DNA of 7,483 bases from NCBI GenBank assembly GCA_023410885.1, contig JAEYPI010000281.1, positions 1 through 7,483 of the forward strand, in the 5' to 3' direction. The position numbers were made by a program, and so were the translations under genes. Positions 1 through 5,766 of the stretch are shown here, piece after piece. Position 1 is the stretch's first letter. Each line of letters begins with the position of its first letter. This DNA is from Bacillota bacterium. GTDB taxonomy: Bacteria; Bacillota; Clostridia; DSM-8532. The notes under the pieces are model-generated. The model had not been told where the DNA came from, did no database searches, and saw only the letters and a list, made by a program, of their open reading frames with translations.

Positions 1-1071
1 GTTCTTAGGTGTATCAAGGGGAGAAACGTATTCCACAGCAGAAACGGTATAGCCAAAGGCTTCCAGTATCATACAGCGCAAGCCATCGGTCAATACATCG
101 GCCAATCTGGCTTTAAAAACACCATGCTTAAGAATCTCACGAAAGGGTTCATAGGTGTACTGGTTCAAGAGCTCACTATGGCAGCAGGGTACAGCCACAA
201 TCCCTCTGGCCCTGTTGCGGATGCCATAGGCCATGGCATAATCGGTGGCCACATCACAGGCATGGAGACTGATAACCAGATCGGGCTGAGTTTCATTGCC
301 ACTCTCATCCTCATAAAGCAGGGTGCGGATATCCCCCGTAATAAAGGTCATGTTTCGGTAGCCCAGTTTTCTGGCGATTTCTCTCGATGAAGAAATAACA
401 CCCTCCGAGATATCGATGCCCGTAAACCTACAATTAATTTTCATGACCTCTTTAAGATAATAGTTGAGAACGAATGAAAGATAAGACTTCCCACAGGCAC
501 AATCCACAATTTTAAGCTCATTTCGTCCTCGAGCAAGCTCTTTAAGCATGGGCTCCAAAAGCTCCACAAAGTGATCGATCTGATTATATTTTCGGATCAT
601 GTCGTTCTTGATTTTTCCGTTATCGGCCATAATGCCAATAGCCTTTAGCAAATCATCAGCTTTCCCGGGTTTGATAAGATACTCCCGGGTGGATACGGTA
701 CCGGATTCGGCATGTCCTTTGAAGAGCTGCGCCCTGTCTTCTTCAAGCCGTTTTGTTTTCATGGTCACATTCTTGGTATCGGCTTCTATGATGAGGGCTT
801 CGCCCCTGGTTTTATAGGTCAGCATGACTTTTTCAAAGCGTCCTGCAAAGTCAATAATCAGCCTTCCCAGCTCCGTGGGGTCAACCGTCATGCTTCTGCC
901 CTCAAAGCTGATTTTAAGCTGCTCCCCATCCAAAGCACCGGCGAGTGGGAAGGTTTTGGTCCCTGATTTAAATTCGCCCGTCAGTTCTTCAAAATATTCC
1001 ATTTCATCACTCAAGCGATAGGCTATGCCTTGCAGCATGAGATTCAATTTTTGCAGCGCTTGCTTATCCAT
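1..1071 (-). CDS. Class I SAM-dependent methyltransferase, Methyltransf_32 type (3' end outside window)
   Basis: Reading the minus strand from the ATG at 1071 gives 357 uninterrupted codons that are still open at position 1, so the C-terminus is missing. An AGGAG site at 1079-1083, 7 nt before the ATG, supports this start. Roughly the first 150 residues match no domain I recognise. A Rossmann methyltransferase follows: the SAM-binding motif IVDCACGKSY at residues 188-197, the acidic residue D220 in FTGIDIS, D247 after the next strand, then LHACDVATD at 269-277 and PCCH at 295-298. The LHxCDxATD and PCCH signatures are, from memory, typical of the Methyltransf_32 family, which includes eukaryotic METTL25 and GSTCD. 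The substrate of the bacterial members is not known to me. Its position behind rsmF and rsuA hints at an RNA or ribosome substrate, but that is inference only. The methyltransferase class is secure; the subfamily is less so. Confidence 0.88.
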   Translation of the reverse strand, partial: MDKQALQKLNLMLQGIAYRLSDEMEYFEELTGEFKSGTKTFPLAGALDGEQLKISFEGRSMTVDPTELGRLIIDFAGRFEKVMLTYKTRGEALIIEADTKNVTMKTKRLEEDRAQLFKGHAESGTVSTREYLIKPGKADDLLKAIGIMADNGKIKNDMIRKYNQIDHFVELLEPMLKELARGRNELKIVDCACGKSYLSFVLNYYLKEVMKINCRFTGIDISEGVISSSREIARKLGYRNMTFITGDIRTLLYEDESGNETQPDLVISLHACDVATDYAMAYGIRNRARGIVAVPCCHSELLNQYTYEPFREILKHGVFKARLADVLTDGLRCMILEAFGYTVSAVEYVSPLDTPKN

Positions 1072-1189
1072 GACCTGTCTCCTCGTATAATGATCTATTC
1101 TTTAATCCATTCAATGATATAAAAGGGTTTACGCAATCAGTAGCTTCCGGATTATCAGTCCCAGATTGTGTTTATAACAATTTAGAAAG

Positions 1190-1906
1190 CTAACCCCCTA
1201 ATAGGGCGATTTCTTCAGCTGTCAGCTTCCGGTACTCTCCAGGCTCAAGGGCTTCATCTAGCCACACTGCCCCCATCCGCAAGCGTTTTAAGCTAACCAC
1301 CGTAGCACCTACGGCCTTGAACATACGTTTAACCTGATGAAACTTCCCTTCATAAATCTCCACCCGGGCAACCACAGGCTCTGTTTTTGAAAGGAAGCTA
1401 AGGTCGGCAGGCAGAGCCTGATAACCATCCCCCAGCAACACACCCTCCTCAAAAATTCTAACCGCCTGTTCCCCGGGAAAGCAATCCAACCCCGCTTCAT
1501 AGAGCTTCTTCACATGCTTTTTGGGTGACAGCAGATCATGAGCAAAAATTCCATTATTAGTAATAAGCAAAAGGCCTTCGGTATCGCGGTCCAGTCGACC
1601 AACCGGAAAAACCTCTCTCCGTCTGATATCTTCAGAGAGAATATCTAAAACCGTCGGAAGCGTTTTGTCCTCAGTGGCTGTTATGACCCCTTTAGGCTTG
1701 TTCAGCATATAATAGACAAATTCCTCGTATTTAACGGGCTTTCCGTTAATGGATATGCTGTCCGTCTCCGTTACCACATGGGTTCCCGGATCTTTTTCAA
1801 TTTTATCGTTTACTTGAACCAGGCCTTTTCGGATAAGCTCTTTAAGCTCACTTCGCGAAGCCAGCCCCTGATCCTTAAGAAATTTATCCAGGCGCATCTT
1901 AGGCAT
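1190..1906 (-). CDS. rsuA: RsuA-family 16S rRNA pseudouridine synthase
   Basis: This 238-residue protein should isomerise a uridine in 16S rRNA (U516 in E. coli numbering) to pseudouridine in the cytoplasm. An S4 RNA-binding domain covers about residues 4-45 (MRLDKFLKDQGLASRSELK). The catalytic domain begins near YYMLNKPKGVI and carries the hallmark GRLDRDTEGLLL, whose D106 is the expected catalytic aspartate. HVKKLYEA and GKFHQVKRMF follow, as in RsuA/RluB/RluE/RluF enzymes. Length is close to E. coli RsuA. I chose the ATG at 1906 because GGAGG lies 8 nt upstream and the S4 domain starts at once; an in-frame GTG at 1993 would add 29 residues that simply read through the end of rsmF. The ATG shares one base with the rsmF stop (TAATG), which suggests translational coupling. 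Assignment to RsuA rather than RluB rests on length and the short S4 linker. Confidence 0.9.
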   Translation of the reverse strand: MPKMRLDKFLKDQGLASRSELKELIRKGLVQVNDKIEKDPGTHVVTETDSISINGKPVKYEEFVYYMLNKPKGVITATEDKTLPTVLDILSEDIRRREVFPVGRLDRDTEGLLLITNNGIFAHDLLSPKKHVKKLYEAGLDCFPGEQAVRIFEEGVLLGDGYQALPADLSFLSKTEPVVARVEIYEGKFHQVKRMFKAVGATVVSLKRLRMGAVWLDEALEPGEYRKLTAEEIALLGG

Positions 1907-3282
1907 TACATCATCCTCCAGCCCTTGGGATAAAGGTTTTTCAGCATACCGGCCTCCTGCTTGGCCCATCCAAGGGGATAGTCCTCCATGCACACAACAG
2001 TATAACCCTTTTCGCCCTCAGCGAAAAGCGTCTCCCCTTTAAGGTAGCGCAGAATGTTCTGATCCTGCCAATCAAACCGCATAACTCTTTTAAAGCTCTC
2101 GGCCTTGGAAGCCATAACCAGAGAATGGGATGGCTCAAATCGCCCTTTTTGATATTCTCCCAGATAGAGCCCGGCCTTCTCCCACCGGATGTGTGGTACC
2201 TCTTCCATGTAGGACGGCAGCCGATAAAGACTTGTCCCCCTGAGATGAAAAATACCGTCTTCAAAGCCGTTCATATTCTTTTCAACAAACTCAAGAAAAC
2301 ACTGGGCTGCTTTTTCTGCCTCTTTGGAGGTATACCCTATTAAAGCTTCAGACGAGCCTTGCTCCGGTTTCTGCCCTTTTTTAGTCAGGCGACAAACAAA
2401 ATGCCCTTCTCCTCTGGCTTTATGGGGCCATAAGCGAAGCCCTCCGCTTAATGCACCATCCCCCGATTCAGTCCATTGGGCTCGGGAAGGCTCAAACCCG
2501 CCTATGGGCTCTATTTTATCCACTGAAAGATCATAGGTACTTATAAAATATTCAATATTCCGCTCATTCTCATCCGGATTAAAGGTGCAGGTGGAATAGA
2601 CCATGGTTCCCCCAGGCTTCAGCATTGTATAGGCAGATGCGACAATCTCTCTTTGCAGGGCAACGCACTCGCTGCTTTTAAAACGGGTATAGCTTTGGAC
2701 TGCTTCTCTGTCCTTTCTGAACATACCTTCACCCGAGCAGGGGACATCCAGTAAGATCCGATCAAAGAACTCTGGATAAATCGTTTGAAGTTTTTCTGGT
2801 GTCTCGTTGACCACAAAACAGTTGGACAGGCCTATAAGCTCTACATTCTTAACCAACGCCTTGACACGCTTTGGACTGATGTCATTGGTGATCAAAAGCC
2901 CTTTATTTTCCATATAACTACCCAGATGGGTGGTCTTCCCTCCGGGGGCGGCACAAAGATCCAAGACTTTTTCTCCGGGTTTAGGGGCAAGAACCTGAGC
3001 CGGCATCATGGCGCTGGGCTCCTGAATGTAATAAAGACCGGCATGATAGGCCGGATGTTTACCAAAGGATTCCCCCTCCGGGTAGTAAAAGCCCTGAGGA
3101 ACCCAGGGAATGGGATCCAATGTTTTATTGAAAAGCTTTAGAAAGTCCTCTGGCTGTATTTTTAAGGTGTTAATACGTATACCGCTGTGGCGCTTTTCGT
3201 CGAAGGAAGCTTTAAAAGCCTGGTATTCGCTATCATCCATCAAATTTTTAAAGCTCTCTTCGAAAAATACAGGCAATTTCAT
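1906..3282 (-). CDS. rsmF: RsmF/NOP2-type rRNA (cytosine-C5) methyltransferase
   Basis: This 458-residue protein belongs to the RsmB/NOP2/Sun family, which methylates C5 of cytosine in rRNA using SAM. Visible motifs are VLDLCAAPGGKT at 106-117 (SAM binding), NDISPKR at 133-139, DRILLDVPCSGEGMFRKD around 174-191 with C182 in the PCS motif, and VYSTCTFNPDENE with C232, the expected nucleophile. LRLWPHKARGEGHFV follows near 282-296. The C-terminus (about 405-458, with LRYLKGETL, PLGWAKQEAG and LKNLYPKGWR) resembles the PUA-like domain of bacterial RsmF proteins. The ATG at 3282 has AAGGAG 6 nt upstream at 3289-3294; a longer frame from a TTG at 3609 would run antisense through the neighbouring gene and is rejected. 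On the minus strand, TATATT at 3309-3314 is a possible -10 with no convincing -35. The stop overlaps the rsuA start. The family is certain; the exact target nucleotide cannot be read from the sequence. Confidence 0.93.
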   Translation of the reverse strand: MKLPVFFEESFKNLMDDSEYQAFKASFDEKRHSGIRINTLKIQPEDFLKLFNKTLDPIPWVPQGFYYPEGESFGKHPAYHAGLYYIQEPSAMMPAQVLAPKPGEKVLDLCAAPGGKTTHLGSYMENKGLLITNDISPKRVKALVKNVELIGLSNCFVVNETPEKLQTIYPEFFDRILLDVPCSGEGMFRKDREAVQSYTRFKSSECVALQREIVASAYTMLKPGGTMVYSTCTFNPDENERNIEYFISTYDLSVDKIEPIGGFEPSRAQWTESGDGALSGGLRLWPHKARGEGHFVCRLTKKGQKPEQGSSEALIGYTSKEAEKAAQCFLEFVEKNMNGFEDGIFHLRGTSLYRLPSYMEEVPHIRWEKAGLYLGEYQKGRFEPSHSLVMASKAESFKRVMRFDWQDQNILRYLKGETLFAEGEKGYTVVCMEDYPLGWAKQEAGMLKNLYPKGWRMM

Positions 3283-3311
3283 TTTGCTACTCCTTAATAT
3301 TGGTATATAAT
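3283..3311 (+). promoter_or_regulatory. Candidate sigma-A promoter for the HATPase gene
   Basis: A perfect TATAAT lies at 3306-3311 and TTGCTA (four of six consensus bases) at 3283-3288, with a 17-nt spacer. Transcription would begin near 3318 and leave a leader of about 40 nt before the ATG at 3358. The -35 element abuts the divergent rsmF start codon and the spacer contains the rsmF Shine-Dalgarno sequence, so the two divergent genes share one very compact control region. Confidence 0.6.
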
Positions 3312-3357
3312 ATAAAAAGAATGATTCAACACAGTGCAACGGTGCATAAGGGGTTTC

Positions 3358-3792
3358 ATGGAGCTTAACAAATTTAGTCTGACAGCCCGTCTTGAATATA
3401 TACCCCAGAGTATTGATTCCTTCATTACCTTGTGTGAAGGGCTCCTTGCCTGCGTCACCAACGATTCCAGCACCCGCTTCATCCTTAAAAATGCCGTCGA
3501 TGAATTTACCACTAATGCAATGGAACATGGTTATAAAAAATCCTCGGGCCTTGTAACTGTGAATTTGGAACGCTTTGAAGATCATATTACCTTGGAGATC
3601 CTGGATCAAGGTGTTGGTGTGGACTTGTCAAAGGTTCATTTTAACAGAGAAGCCCATTCCCTTGATGATTTAAAATCAAAAGGCTGGGGTCTTTCCATTC
3701 TTCATCATATAGCAGGCCGAATCGATATTGCACCCAATAGTCCTTCGGGCTCCATTATTTCTCTCAGTATTCCCGTTCCCCATAAAAGTTAG
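3358..3792 (+). CDS. RsbW/SpoIIAB-like ATP-binding protein (anti-sigma factor or serine kinase type)
   Basis: This 144-residue cytoplasmic protein consists almost entirely of one GHKL/HATPase domain of the HATPase_c_2 kind found in RsbW, RsbT and SpoIIAB. The N box is NAVDEFTTNAMEHGY at 45-59 with E49, N53 and H57. The G1 box is DQGVGVD at 83-89 and the G2 box KGWGLSI at 108-114. Length is typical of the family. The chosen ATG follows AAGGGG at 3348-3353 by only 4 nt, which is tight; the in-frame GTG at 3334 has no visible ribosome binding site. It is the only plus-strand gene here, divergent from rsmF and convergent with the pyrE-like gene. No sigma factor, STAS antagonist or PP2C phosphatase lies beside it, so its partner is unknown. 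It could be an anti-sigma factor, a serine kinase, or an ATP-binding regulator of another process. Confidence 0.88.
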   Translation: MELNKFSLTARLEYIPQSIDSFITLCEGLLACVTNDSSTRFILKNAVDEFTTNAMEHGYKKSSGLVTVNLERFEDHITLEILDQGVGVDLSKVHFNREAHSLDDLKSKGWGLSILHHIAGRIDIAPNSPSGSIISLSIPVPHKS

Positions 3793-3827
3793 CAAAAAGG
3801 GAAAGCTGCGTTTTATCTCCTTGCTAA
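3789..3827. terminator. Inverted repeat between convergent genes, possible weak bidirectional terminator
   Basis: Perfect 7-bp arms TTAGCAA (3789-3795) and TTGCTAA (3821-3827) flank a 25-nt loop. Each arm contains the TAG stop codon of one of the two convergent genes. The pairing can be extended by GG/CC if three A residues bulge. There is a short T-rich run beyond the arm on the minus strand but no strong U tract on either side, so termination efficiency is uncertain. Confidence 0.4.
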
Positions 3828-4687
3828 AGGATGGACTTAACCTCATAGAAGTTATTCTCTACAAGCAATCTTGCACGTTCTGCTGTTTTCCCACCCTCGT
3901 TCAAAGCCTCCAAAATGAAAGAAGGATGGTTTTGTAAAAATTGCTTCATTGACTCATCGGAATTTGACATATACGCTAAAACAAGCTTTAATTGGGCATT
4001 ATCAATATAGCCCTCCTGACAAGCCTTGCTAAAAACCTCCTGATCAATGGCCACAAGAGCATGGGAGCTAACCCCCAGATCTTTGAGGATTGCATCGCCT
4101 CCTTGAAGCCTGTCAACCACCACAAGGCTCCATTTCATGACGCCTTGCATTTGCCGGATAGCTGGCACCCAGGCCCTTTCATAGCTGGAGGCCGTGGTGA
4201 TGAGATCGGCTACATGCAAAACTGCTGCCCCATTAAGCTTTTGGGCTGTTTCGGACCGGCCATCTTGATAAATAACGGCTGAGAGATCCTTAAAAAGCGT
4301 AATGTGAGGCTTTCCAAGCATCTCCGCAACCAGAAAAGAAAAGAACCAATCTCTTCTCTCCCCACCCGAAACATAGGCTATTTCATCCACGTTGATATGG
4401 GCCCTAATGTAGCTTATAAGCGCATCAATCGTGCCTCTAAAAACAGGATCTGATATATAATTCTCTTTGGATAATCGATGAAATTCTTTTGAACACCCCT
4501 GCTTATTCTCTTTAAGCCTATCTATTTCTGCAAGAAAGGCATTGGCTTTATCCTCACTACCATAGAGAAAATGGGTATTCACATAGTAAGGACCAATCTT
4601 GCCCGAGGTATACCAAAAAGGCTTGTCATTGGGGCAAACCCGTATGGCCCTTGTTTTAAATAGATAGCCAATAAGCGTCTGATTCAT
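3824..4687 (-). CDS. pyrE: Orotate phosphoribosyltransferase-like protein (long PyrE variant)
   Basis: This 287-residue protein resembles long clostridial proteins annotated as orotate phosphoribosyltransferase, which make OMP from orotate and PRPP. Visible are KPFWYTSGKIGPYYVNTHF at 22-40 (PyrE-like N-terminal substrate region), VSGGERRDWFFSFLVAEML at 106-124, ITLFKD at 129-134, the PRPP-loop equivalent LHVADLITTASS at 157-168, and VVVDRLQGG at 189-197, which matches the region after the loop in PyrE. The usual acidic pair and TTG of the PRPP motif are changed to AD and TTA. The protein is also longer than the usual ~200 residues, with an added C-terminal helical tail (about 225-287). The ATG at 4687 has AGAGGAG 6 nt upstream; the in-frame GTG at 4711 would add 8 residues. 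It lies 50 nt after pyrD, which supports a role in pyrimidine synthesis. Family membership is good; catalytic activity is inferred. Confidence 0.8.
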   Translation of the reverse strand: MNQTLIGYLFKTRAIRVCPNDKPFWYTSGKIGPYYVNTHFLYGSEDKANAFLAEIDRLKENKQGCSKEFHRLSKENYISDPVFRGTIDALISYIRAHINVDEIAYVSGGERRDWFFSFLVAEMLGKPHITLFKDLSAVIYQDGRSETAQKLNGAAVLHVADLITTASSYERAWVPAIRQMQGVMKWSLVVVDRLQGGDAILKDLGVSSHALVAIDQEVFSKACQEGYIDNAQLKLVLAYMSNSDESMKQFLQNHPSFILEALNEGGKTAERARLLVENNFYEVKSIL

Positions 4688-4719
4688 GGTCGTCTCCTCT
4701 TCATTTTTCACTCCACCAA

Positions 4720-4748
4720 ATTATATAGAAATCCCTGCTAATCCACAA
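4720..4748 (-). promoter_or_regulatory. Possible internal promoter for the pyrE-like gene
   Basis: On the minus strand a perfect TATAAT (4720-4725) lies 17 nt after TTGTGG (4743-4748; three of six consensus bases). Transcription would start near 4713, giving a leader of about 26 nt that still contains the pyrE ribosome binding site. The -35 is weak and overlaps the end of pyrD, so the match may be chance in an AT-rich gap. Confidence 0.35.
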
Positions 4749-5658
4749 TAAGACCGCCAACAATTTCTTTCAGTTCAGTAAAGCCATTTTCGAGCATATA
4801 GGCTTCCAACCCCTCAAGGGTTTCAATCCAGACCATGGGATTGACAAAGCCCGCTGTACCAATCATGACCGCAGAGGCACCTGCCAGTAAAAACTCCACG
4901 GCGTCTATGGCGTTTGAAATGCCTCCCATACCGATAATCGGTATTTTTACAGCTTTTGAAACCTGATACACCATTCTCAACGCGACGGGTTTGACAGCGG
5001 GGCCTGAGAGACCACCCGTGACATTGCCTAATACCGGTCTACGGGTTTTGGCGTCGATGGCCATGCCCAATAAGGTATTAATGAGCGAGACAGCATCCGC
5101 TCCGGCTTCTTCGGCTGCTTTTGCAATTTCAGTAATGTCGGTGACATTGGGTGTAAGCTTAACAATAAGGGGCTTTTTAGCGAATTTCTTTACTCTCCCC
5201 ACTACCTGTCCCACGCCCTCAGGGGTGCTGCCAAAGCTCATACAGCCCTGTTTGACATTGGGGCAGGATAAATTGAGCTCAACGGCGTCCACATCGGCAT
5301 TTGAAAGGATCTCTACCATGTTTTCATATTCTTCTACCGTGTTACCTGAAGCATTGGCGATAATAGAGGTATCAAAACCTCGAATAAAAGGAATCTCCTG
5401 TTCAATAAACGCATGGACACCGGGATTCTGGAGTCCTACACTATTTAGAATACCGGCCGGTGTCTCTGCAATACGGGGAGGGGCATTTCCCTTGCGTGGC
5501 GAGGGGGTCAGACCCTTTACCGCAATACCACCCAATTGGTTTAAATCAAAATACTGACTGTATTCCCTGCCAAAGCCGAAGGCCCCGGAGGCTGCAATGA
5601 CGGGATTTTTAAGTTGAAGCCCTGCAATATTCACGGCAAGGTTGATATTTTTACTCAT
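4738..5658 (-). CDS. pyrD: Dihydroorotate dehydrogenase B (NAD+), catalytic subunit
   Basis: This 306-residue class 1B enzyme oxidises dihydroorotate to orotate with FMN and passes electrons to the PyrK subunit. Seen in the sequence: KNPVIAASGAFGFGREY (17-33), GGIAVKGLTPSPRKGN (43-58) with K48, NSVGLQNPG (72-80), and VELNLSCPNVKQG (126-138), where C132 is the catalytic base of class 1B enzymes (class 2 enzymes use serine). VKLTPNVTD (166-174), SLINTLLGMAID (191-202), GGLSGPAVKP (215-224), IIGMGGI (241-247) and ASAVMIGTAG (261-270) form the FMN and phosphate-binding parts of the TIM barrel. Length is normal. An AAAGGAGT site stands 6 nt before the ATG at 5658. It follows pyrK by 108 bp, a gap holding its own candidate promoter and a palindrome. 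The identification is essentially certain. Confidence 0.97.
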   Translation of the reverse strand: MSKNINLAVNIAGLQLKNPVIAASGAFGFGREYSQYFDLNQLGGIAVKGLTPSPRKGNAPPRIAETPAGILNSVGLQNPGVHAFIEQEIPFIRGFDTSIIANASGNTVEEYENMVEILSNADVDAVELNLSCPNVKQGCMSFGSTPEGVGQVVGRVKKFAKKPLIVKLTPNVTDITEIAKAAEEAGADAVSLINTLLGMAIDAKTRRPVLGNVTGGLSGPAVKPVALRMVYQVSKAVKIPIIGMGGISNAIDAVEFLLAGASAVMIGTAGFVNPMVWIETLEGLEAYMLENGFTELKEIVGGLIVD

Positions 5659-5711
5659 GTCACGACTCCTTTAAAAGAGCACTTTGGTTAGGCTTGCAAA
5701 ATCATTGGAGC

Positions 5712-5723
5712 AGGCTATAGCCT
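5712..5723. promoter_or_regulatory. 12-bp perfect palindrome at the predicted pyrD transcription start
   Basis: AGGCTATAGCCT equals its own reverse complement. It begins 2 nt beyond the -10 hexamer of the pyrD promoter candidate and would cover roughly -4 to +8. The pentamer AGGCT recurs at 5690-5694 and, inverted, at 5755-5759 just upstream of the -35. The position suits a repressor operator. The regulator is unknown. Confidence 0.4.
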
Positions 5724-5725
5724 AT

Positions 5726-5753
5726 ATCATATAAAAAACTTTGACGTTTTCAA
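5726..5753 (-). promoter_or_regulatory. Candidate sigma-A promoter for pyrD
   Basis: On the minus strand TTGAAA (5748-5753, five of six consensus bases) and TATGAT (5726-5731, five of six) are separated by 16 nt. The predicted start near 5719 leaves a leader of about 61 nt before the pyrD ATG. The promoter begins 13 nt after the pyrK stop codon, so pyrD and pyrE can probably be transcribed apart from pyrK. Confidence 0.6.
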
Positions 5754-5766
5754 GAGCCTGATACTT

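Noticed and set aside
1082..1112. Possible minus-strand promoter before the methyltransferase (TTGAAT with a CATTAT or TTATAC -10)
   Set aside because: Both hexamers match poorly and the start would lie almost on the ribosome binding site.
1141..1192. Hairpin elements after rsuA (TAGCTT/AAGCTA outer arms, ATTGT/ACAAT inner stem) as a terminator
   Set aside because: The stems are short and AT-rich, the outer arms are 40 nt apart, and no T tract follows on the minus strand. Read-through into the methyltransferase gene is likely.
1907..1993. N-terminal extension of rsuA from a GTG codon
   Set aside because: The extra 29 residues only read through the end of rsmF in another frame; the S4 domain starts at the ATG at 1906, which has a proper ribosome binding site.
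2785..3141. 118-codon plus-strand open frame inside rsmF
   Set aside because: Antisense shadow of a secure coding region with no motif support.
3283..3609. N-terminal extension of rsmF by 109 residues from a TTG codon
   Set aside because: It would run antisense through the HATPase gene and its promoter, and a strong AAGGAG site precedes the ATG at 3282, where homology to the family begins.
4991..5557. 188-codon plus-strand open frame antisense to pyrD
   Set aside because: It lies wholly inside the certain pyrD gene, has no recognisable motifs and no good ribosome binding site, and is the expected shadow of codon bias.
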